Translations under genes and position numbers: made by a program
NCBI GenBank assembly: GCA_011390135.1
Contig: JAABSZ010000004.1
Location: 1-64,000 of the forward strand
Direction: 5' to 3'
Source: JAABSP01 sp011390135
GTDB lineage: Bacteria > Desulfobacterota > Desulfobacteria > Desulfobacterales > JAABSP01
Length of the DNA stretch: 64,000 nucleotides
Part shown: piece by piece, positions 59,679 through 64,000 of the stretch
Position numbering within the stretch: the first letter of the stretch is position 1
Layout of the letters: the number at the start of each line of letters is the position of its first letter
The notes under the pieces: generated by a model
The model's input: only the letters and a program-made list of their open reading frames with translations
What the model was told of the DNA's origin: nothing
The model's database searches: none

Positions 59679-61057
59679 TCGTCCGATCTTATCCCGTAAC
59701 GCCGCATGACCTGTTGCAGGGACTGCCGCTCCAGACCGCACATCTTCGCGGCCTGGGTCACATTCCCCCCGCTTTCCATCAGCAGATGGCCGATATAGGC
59801 CCGGTTGAACCGGCTCAGGATCTCCTCCTTGGCCTCCTTGTACGGCAGCACCAAGGTATCCTCGGCAACCCCTCCGGCTTTGGGCGCAGCCGGCTTCAAC
59901 CCCACATCTCCGGGGAGAACCATCTCTCCTTTTGAGAAGAGGATCCCCTGGATTATGATATTCTCCAGCTCCCGGATGTTCCCCTCCCACTTTCGATCCA
60001 AAAAGATATCCATCAGCTCCGAAGAGATGCTTTTGAGCGGCTTTGAAAGCTTTGTGCAGTGCTTCTCCAGAAGATGATCGGCCAGCAGCGGAATATCCTC
60101 TTTTCTCTCCTGAAGCTGCGGCACCACGATCGGCAGCACATTCAGCCGGTAGAAAAAATCATCCCGGAACTCCCCTTTTCGGATCTTCTCCTTAAGATCC
60201 TGGTTGGTGGAGGCGATGATCCGGACATCCACGGTGATGGCCCGGGTATCGCCAAGAGGCTTGATCTCCTTCTCCTGAAGCACCCGGAGAAGCTTTGTCT
60301 GCATGGCCGGGCTGATATCGCCGATCTCATCCAGAAAGATGGTCCCCCCGTGCGCCTCCTGAAAGAGCCCGATCCGGTTCTGTGTCGCATGGGTGAATGC
60401 CCCCTTCCTGTATCCGAAGAGTTCGCTCTCCAGGATATGCTCCGGAACCGTAGGACAGTTCACGGCCACAAAGGACTTCCCCGCTCTTGGGCTAAGCCGG
60501 TGAACCGCCCTTGCGGTCAATTCCTTTCCCGTGCCCGACTCGCCCGTGATCAAGACCGTCACATCGGTCTTTGCCACCATCCGGATAGTCTCGTAAACCC
60601 TTTGCATGGCGGGGCTTTTGCCCACGATATTCTCCAGCCCTTCGGCCCCCTTACATACCTTTTTCAGCCGGATATTCTCCTGTAAAAGGGTGCTGCGCTC
60701 CAGCGCCTTTTCCAGCCGCAGGATCAGCGCATCATGGTCAAAGGGCTTGGTGATGAAGTCATAGGCCCCCTGTTTCATGGCCGAGACCGCGATATCAATG
60801 CTGCCGTAGGCCGTCATCATCATGACGGTCGTCTCGGGATGGTTCTGCCGGATCAGCCCCAGCAGCTCCAGCCCGTCCATGCGGGCCATCTTGATATCGG
60901 CCAGCACCAGATCCACAGGCGCTTTGGAAAGCATCTGAAGCGCAGCCTCCCCCGAAGGGGCCGTCTTCACAACACAGTCCAAGTCCGGCTCCAGGCTCCG
61001 CTTCAGCAGCACCAGCATATCAGGCTCATCATCAACGATGAGAATCGTCTGCGCCAT
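59666..61057 (-). CDS. NtrC-family sigma-54-dependent response regulator
   Basis: About 463 residues. The receiver (LIVDDEPDMLVLL; phospho-acceptor Asp in LVLADIKMARMDG; Lys in ITKPFDHD) is followed by an AAA+ domain with Walker A GESGTGKE and Walker B GGTIFLDEIGD. The C-terminal Fis-type helix-turn-helix is GNVTQAAKMCGLERQSLQQ. The sigma-54 contact loop reads GAFTHA instead of GAFTGA. ATG 61057 is used; it overlaps the end of the upstream kinase gene by 26 bp, so the two are coupled and almost certainly partners. Confidence 0.9.
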   Translation of the reverse strand: MAQTILIVDDEPDMLVLLKRSLEPDLDCVVKTAPSGEAALQMLSKAPVDLVLADIKMARMDGLELLGLIRQNHPETTVMMMTAYGSIDIAVSAMKQGAYDFITKPFDHDALILRLEKALERSTLLQENIRLKKVCKGAEGLENIVGKSPAMQRVYETIRMVAKTDVTVLITGESGTGKELTARAVHRLSPRAGKSFVAVNCPTVPEHILESELFGYRKGAFTHATQNRIGLFQEAHGGTIFLDEIGDISPAMQTKLLRVLQEKEIKPLGDTRAITVDVRIIASTNQDLKEKIRKGEFRDDFFYRLNVLPIVVPQLQERKEDIPLLADHLLEKHCTKLSKPLKSISSELMDIFLDRKWEGNIRELENIIIQGILFSKGEMVLPGDVGLKPAAPKAGGVAEDTLVLPYKEAKEEILSRFNRAYIGHLLMESGGNVTQAAKMCGLERQSLQQVMRRYGIRSDDYRE

Positions 61058-62306
61058 CACGCCCCCCCTGCACTTCTCCTATCCTCTCCCTCCCTCCATC
61101 CGGTCCTTTTCGTCCTTTTTGTCCTTTTGGTCCTTTTTTATACTCGGTTTTAAACCCGGTTTTTTCCGCTAAAACCGCCGGCAGCCACACCGTAAACGCA
61201 GCCCCCTCCCCCGGCAGACTCTCCACTTCAATTTCACCGCCATGATTCTTGATGATCCCGTAGCTCACCGAAAGCCCCAGCCCGGTCCCCTCTCCGGTCG
61301 GCTTGGTAGTAAAAAAAGGGTCAAAGATCCGCGGCAGGTTCTTTGCCTCGATCCCGTATCCGCTGTCTTCCACCCGGATCGCCACAAGCCTTTGTTCCCC
61401 ATCCCACCTTGTGGAAAGGAAAATCCTTCCGGCCGCTCCCACGGCATGGCGGGCATTCATCATCAGATTCACCAGCACCTGCCGCACCTTCTTCTCATCC
61501 AGATATAAGGGCGGCACCGCGGGATCATACTCCCTTACAATCTCCACATCCTCCAGCCGGGAGTGGTGACGAATGAAATTTATCCCCTCATCGATGATCT
61601 CATGGATCTGAACCATCTCCTTTGCCGGAGGCGCGCTCCGGGCGAAATTGAGCAGATCCTCCACAATGGCCTTGCAGTTCTTAACATGCTTTTCGATGAT
61701 CTTAAGATCTTCATATTTCTGGGACTCCCGATCCTCCCCCCGCAGCAGCAACTGGGTATATCCCAGGATGATCCCCAGCGGGTTGTTGATCTCATGGGCA
61801 ATCCCCGAAGAGAGCTGCCCGATCGAGGCCAGCCTGTCCGCCTGGACCATCTGTTTCTCTGACCGGGCCAGCGCCTCTGTCCGCTCCGCCACCAGCTTTT
61901 CAAGGTTCTGGTTCATGAAGATCAGTTCCCCGTGGGCCTCCTGCAGGGCTCTTTTGTCTGAAAGAATCCGGCCGTAGATGCTCCAGATCCGTTCGAAGAA
62001 GAGCGTCACCGAGGCCACCAGAATCAGGGTGAAGGTGTTGATGGTTCCGCTGTATGCAGCGATATCACTCCAGATCTCTTCATGCCCTGCCAGCAGAAGG
62101 ATCTGCTTTAAAATATGTCCGGCCGACCGGGAGACCGAAAATGCCCCGAGGCCGTAGCAGACCCAGAGGAGATAGGTCCAGATCAGATTTCCCGGATCTT
62201 TCCGCTTGAGCATCCGGACCAGATCGAGGCAGAGAAATGAGAAGACGATCATCAGCACCGATCCGACCAGATCGACCAGCAGGATGGGAATGGCCGTCAC
62301 CACCAT
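61032..62306 (-). CDS. Membrane sensor histidine kinase, partner of the NtrC-type regulator
   Basis: A 424-residue kinase with three or four N-terminal membrane helices (ILLVDLVGSVLMIVFSFLCL and others), a coiled-coil, HisKA (SSGIAHEINNPLGIILGY) and HATPase (NLMMNARHAV, DSGYGIEAKN, GEGTGLGLSVSYG). The last ~40 residues (KKGPKGQKGRKGPDGG...) are a low-complexity tail encoded by a GGAC-type repeat. GGAGGGGTGA overlaps the previous gene's stop 1 bp upstream, so it is cotranscribed with the membrane-protein genes and TauE/SafE exporter gene. Confidence 0.88.
   Translation of the reverse strand: MVVTAIPILLVDLVGSVLMIVFSFLCLDLVRMLKRKDPGNLIWTYLLWVCYGLGAFSVSRSAGHILKQILLLAGHEEIWSDIAAYSGTINTFTLILVASVTLFFERIWSIYGRILSDKRALQEAHGELIFMNQNLEKLVAERTEALARSEKQMVQADRLASIGQLSSGIAHEINNPLGIILGYTQLLLRGEDRESQKYEDLKIIEKHVKNCKAIVEDLLNFARSAPPAKEMVQIHEIIDEGINFIRHHSRLEDVEIVREYDPAVPPLYLDEKKVRQVLVNLMMNARHAVGAAGRIFLSTRWDGEQRLVAIRVEDSGYGIEAKNLPRIFDPFFTTKPTGEGTGLGLSVSYGIIKNHGGEIEVESLPGEGAAFTVWLPAVLAEKTGFKTEYKKGPKGQKGRKGPDGGRERIGEVQGGRDGADDSHR
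61102..61140 (-). repeat. GGAC-type 9-10 bp repeat in kinase C-terminus
   Basis: Four AAAAGGAC units on the minus strand. The sequence resembles the TGGAC units of the dispersed intergenic repeats at 25269-25390 and 45281-45405, but here it is in frame with the kinase gene. Confidence 0.6.
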
Positions 62307-62307
62307 T

Positions 62308-62784
62308 TCACCCCTCCTTTTCCGGAACGCTCTCCCCGCCCTTTTCGTGAACCAGCCCTTTCAACCCCATATAGAGCAGAATCAGCGCGGGTACGCAGAG
62401 GAGATGATCCAGTTTGGCCGTATAGTAGAGGGGGATCAGCCATTGGAGGCCCGCATCGGTATCGATGGCCATCTCCAGACTCCCGATCCGCCGGGTCCGG
62501 ATCAGCTCGAGCTGCTCATCCAGCAGATGGACGAAAAAGGCATCCGATGTCCATAAAATGAAAAACATCGCGGAATAGCCGATGCATCGCCACCCCGGCT
62601 TTGCCGTCAGCCCGCGGTTCTTCAGCCAGTAGATGAGAATCCCCATCGAAATAAAGAAGAAGATGTGGGAGAGCTGGTGGATATATAACCCCTCCCGCCC
62701 CCCGTGGCCCTGAGTGGCCAAGGCCGAACCCGGAAAGAGAAGAGAGATGAGGAGAAAGGAAAACAGAAAAAGAAAGGCACCCAT
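62308..62784 (-). CDS. Exported/membrane protein of unknown function
   Basis: A 158-residue protein with a signal peptide (FLFLFSFLLISLLFPGSALA), then GREGLYIHQLSHIFFFISMGILIYWL and two or three further helices. The His residues in HQLSH and DAFFVHLLDEQLEL, and HLL near a third helix, could bind metal or heme (inference). I do not recognise a family. It is 1 bp before the kinase gene and 17 bp after the next membrane-protein gene, within one operon. Confidence 0.7.
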   Translation of the reverse strand: MGAFLFLFSFLLISLLFPGSALATQGHGGREGLYIHQLSHIFFFISMGILIYWLKNRGLTAKPGWRCIGYSAMFFILWTSDAFFVHLLDEQLELIRTRRIGSLEMAIDTDAGLQWLIPLYYTAKLDHLLCVPALILLYMGLKGLVHEKGGESVPEKEG

Positions 62785-62801
62785 AGAAAAGCCGATCGCT
62801 C

Positions 62802-63404
62802 TCAGCCCTGTTTGGTGGCCTTTTGAGGCCCGATATCCCCAAATCTGATGAGCGGTTCACTTTCGGCCTCCCCTTCCCGGACCCATTTCCCGATGTTTCG
62901 GAAGTAGGGAAGCCGATGCTTGACCTTTCCGAAAAGGATATAGACGAGAATGTAGAGGGGAATGAAGCTGAAGGAATAACCTACCGCGTCTCCTATCAGT
63001 GGGAGTGATACGGGCAGGGCAAAATCGACGTCGGCAAACCGCGTCTGCATCCATCCCAGTGCAAAGGGGATGGGCCAGAGGGAAGAGATGGAGAGGGCAA
63101 CCTGGGAGAAAAAGACCTTTCCGAACGCGTCATTGGCTACCTTGTTGCATGCCTTGTAGGCATTCTTGTCCTTTGCCAGCAGCGCGCGCACCGAAAGGTT
63201 GTGCATCCGGACCATCTCCCGGTTGTCGCCCATTAGCCACTTCCGGTTGGCCCGAAATGCGACCGAAAGGGTGAACTGCCCCACCAGCACACAGAGAATG
63301 GCCAGCCAGAAAGAGCCTAATAGGAACCCGAAGATGGGGATCTCCAGCATCCGGTAAGGGTAGATGAGAAACGCATCGATCAGCAGATGTGCCTGATGCA
63401 GCAT
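62802..63404 (-). CDS. Three-helix membrane protein with cytosolic helical hairpin (EMC3/YidC-like topology)
   Basis: About 200 residues: a first membrane helix (FGFLLGSFWLAILCVLVGQF), then a charged helical stretch (RANRKWLMGDNREMVRMHN... LLAKDKNAYKACNKV), then two or three more helices (QVALSISSLWPIPFALGW; YSFSFIPLYILVYILF). This arrangement recalls DUF106/EMC3/YidC-superfamily proteins, but that is by topology only. ATG 63404 has AAAGGAGA upstream. It lies between the TauE/SafE gene and the 158-residue membrane protein gene. Confidence 0.65.
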   Translation of the reverse strand: MLHQAHLLIDAFLIYPYRMLEIPIFGFLLGSFWLAILCVLVGQFTLSVAFRANRKWLMGDNREMVRMHNLSVRALLAKDKNAYKACNKVANDAFGKVFFSQVALSISSLWPIPFALGWMQTRFADVDFALPVSLPLIGDAVGYSFSFIPLYILVYILFGKVKHRLPYFRNIGKWVREGEAESEPLIRFGDIGPQKATKQG

Positions 63405-63462
63405 ATGGTCTCCTTTGGCTGCCTGTAGAGACAGCCGCATAAACTTCCCATTATGATTGGAT

Positions 63463-63491
63463 GGGGCGGAACGCGCGGAGATTTCCGCCCC
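63463..63491. other. 9-bp perfect hairpin between TauE/SafE and the next gene
   Basis: GGGGCGGAA (63463-63471) pairs with TTCCGCCCC (63483-63491). No T-run follows, so it is possibly a processing or partial-termination site. Confidence 0.5.
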
Positions 63492-63536
63492 GAATCCCTT
63501 AACCTGCCTTTTCCTGCCTTCTTCAGCAGCGGATGG

Positions 63537-64000
63537 TCAGAACGGCGGAACGATGCTGTAGCCCAGAAATCCCTTGGTGGTGTAGCGGATACCCACATAG
63601 AGGGCCAGCACCACGAAGAGGCGCTTGAGCCAGATGTCCGGGATGTATTTCGATGTTCTGGGGCCGATCATGGAGCCGACGAAGATCCCCACCAGCTCCA
63701 CGCCGATGAGGGCCCAATAGATCGGTACGCTCTTGATGACCATATAGGTGAAGATACTGGTGATCATGCCGATGAGCACCGTCAGCGCGGAAGTGCCGGC
63801 CACCAGGAACATGGGCAGGCCCGCGATGCTGGTGAGAAACGGCACAAAGAGAAAGCCGCCGCCGATCCCCAGAAACGAGGCGATGCCCGCGATGAAGAAG
63901 CCGCCGATGAGGGGGATGATGGGATTGAAGGAGAACTCCACGCCGTAGAAGGTGAAGCGGACTCTTTTGAAACTCCATTCCACGACCTTGACGCCGCCCT
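63537..64000 (-). CDS. TauE/SafE-family sulfite/organosulfonate exporter (N-terminus outside window)
   Basis: The visible ~154 residues read ...WSFKRVRFTFYGVEFSFNPIIP then IASFLGIGGGFLFVPFLTSIAG, the Gly-rich motif of TauE/SafE (DUF81) permeases, and further helices to YTTKGFLGYSIVPPF. The open frame continues beyond base 64000, and the beginning looks like the middle of a protein, so this is a C-terminal part. The apparent GTG at 63983 is probably internal. In a sulfate reducer a sulfite or thiol-anion exporter is reasonable, but the substrate is inferred. Confidence 0.85.
   Translation of the reverse strand, partial: GGVKVVEWSFKRVRFTFYGVEFSFNPIIPLIGGFFIAGIASFLGIGGGFLFVPFLTSIAGLPMFLVAGTSALTVLIGMITSIFTYMVIKSVPIYWALIGVELVGIFVGSMIGPRTSKYIPDIWLKRLFVVLALYVGIRYTTKGFLGYSIVPPF

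Noticed and set aside
1..64000. CRISPR array, prophage or integrated element
   Set aside because: No regular spacer-repeat series, integrase, transposase or phage structural gene seen; the repeats present are short minisatellites or palindromes.

Overview
The window looks like a chromosomal segment of a Gram-negative, dissimilatory sulfate-reducing bacterium of the Desulfobacterota (former Deltaproteobacteria). The diagnostic block is aprB-aprA followed by qmoA-qmoB-qmoC (27.4-35.0 kb), the APS reductase and its quinone-interacting electron-transfer complex. A lysS-lolC-lolD-bamA-skp-lpxD-fabZ-lpxA outer-membrane biogenesis operon at the left end fits the same phylum. No integrase, transposase, phage, CRISPR, rRNA or tRNA gene was recognised.

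Layout. 1-8.8 kb (minus): lpxA (cut by the window edge), fabZ, lpxD, skp, bamA, lolD, lolC/E, lysS. 8.9-11.4 kb (minus): pilC-pilS. 11.6-16.1 kb: four TerD-family proteins on both strands with a soluble M48-like metallopeptidase. 16.2-19.7 kb (minus): SLC13-type permease, a small exported protein and a GNAT-nitrilase fusion. 20.0-22.5 kb: a stand-alone receiver protein convergent with an NDP-forming acyl-CoA synthetase. 22.8-27.0 kb: dGTPase-like HD protein, three YkgJ-type cysteine-cluster proteins and an SDR without its catalytic lysine. 27.4-35.0 kb: aprBA and qmoABC, each closed by a strong intrinsic terminator. 35.5-38.4 kb: divergent outer-membrane beta-barrel protein and Xaa-Pro peptidase. 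38.6-44.2 kb: DUF456 protein, then amidohydrolase, pgsA, a FlgT-like exported protein, polyprenyl synthase and rimO. 44.3-49.9 kb (minus): etfBA and a DsrE-like/hypD/hypE/apbE operon. 50.1-54.0 kb: AI-2E-type permease and a UPF0182 giant membrane protein with a repetitive tail. 54.1-62.3 kb: sensory region (receiver-kinase hybrid, MASE3 kinase, chemoreceptor, NtrC-type regulator with cognate kinase) and an overlooked 29-codon membrane peptide gene. 62.3-64 kb: two membrane proteins and a partial TauE/SafE exporter.

How it works together. AprAB reduces APS with electrons supplied from the quinone pool through QmoABC. EtfAB, the acyl-CoA synthetase and HypD/HypE suggest growth on organic acids and hydrogen. 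The right-end kinase/NtrC pair probably controls the adjacent TauE/SafE exporter cluster (inference). The parts I find least explained are the TerD/M48 island, the YkgJ/SDR cluster, the small peptide gene, and a family of intergenic repeats. Two copies of one repeat begin exactly at the stop codons of unrelated genes. Another, a nested palindrome, supplies the C-terminus of a protein. All functional statements rest on motif recognition by eye; no database search was possible.
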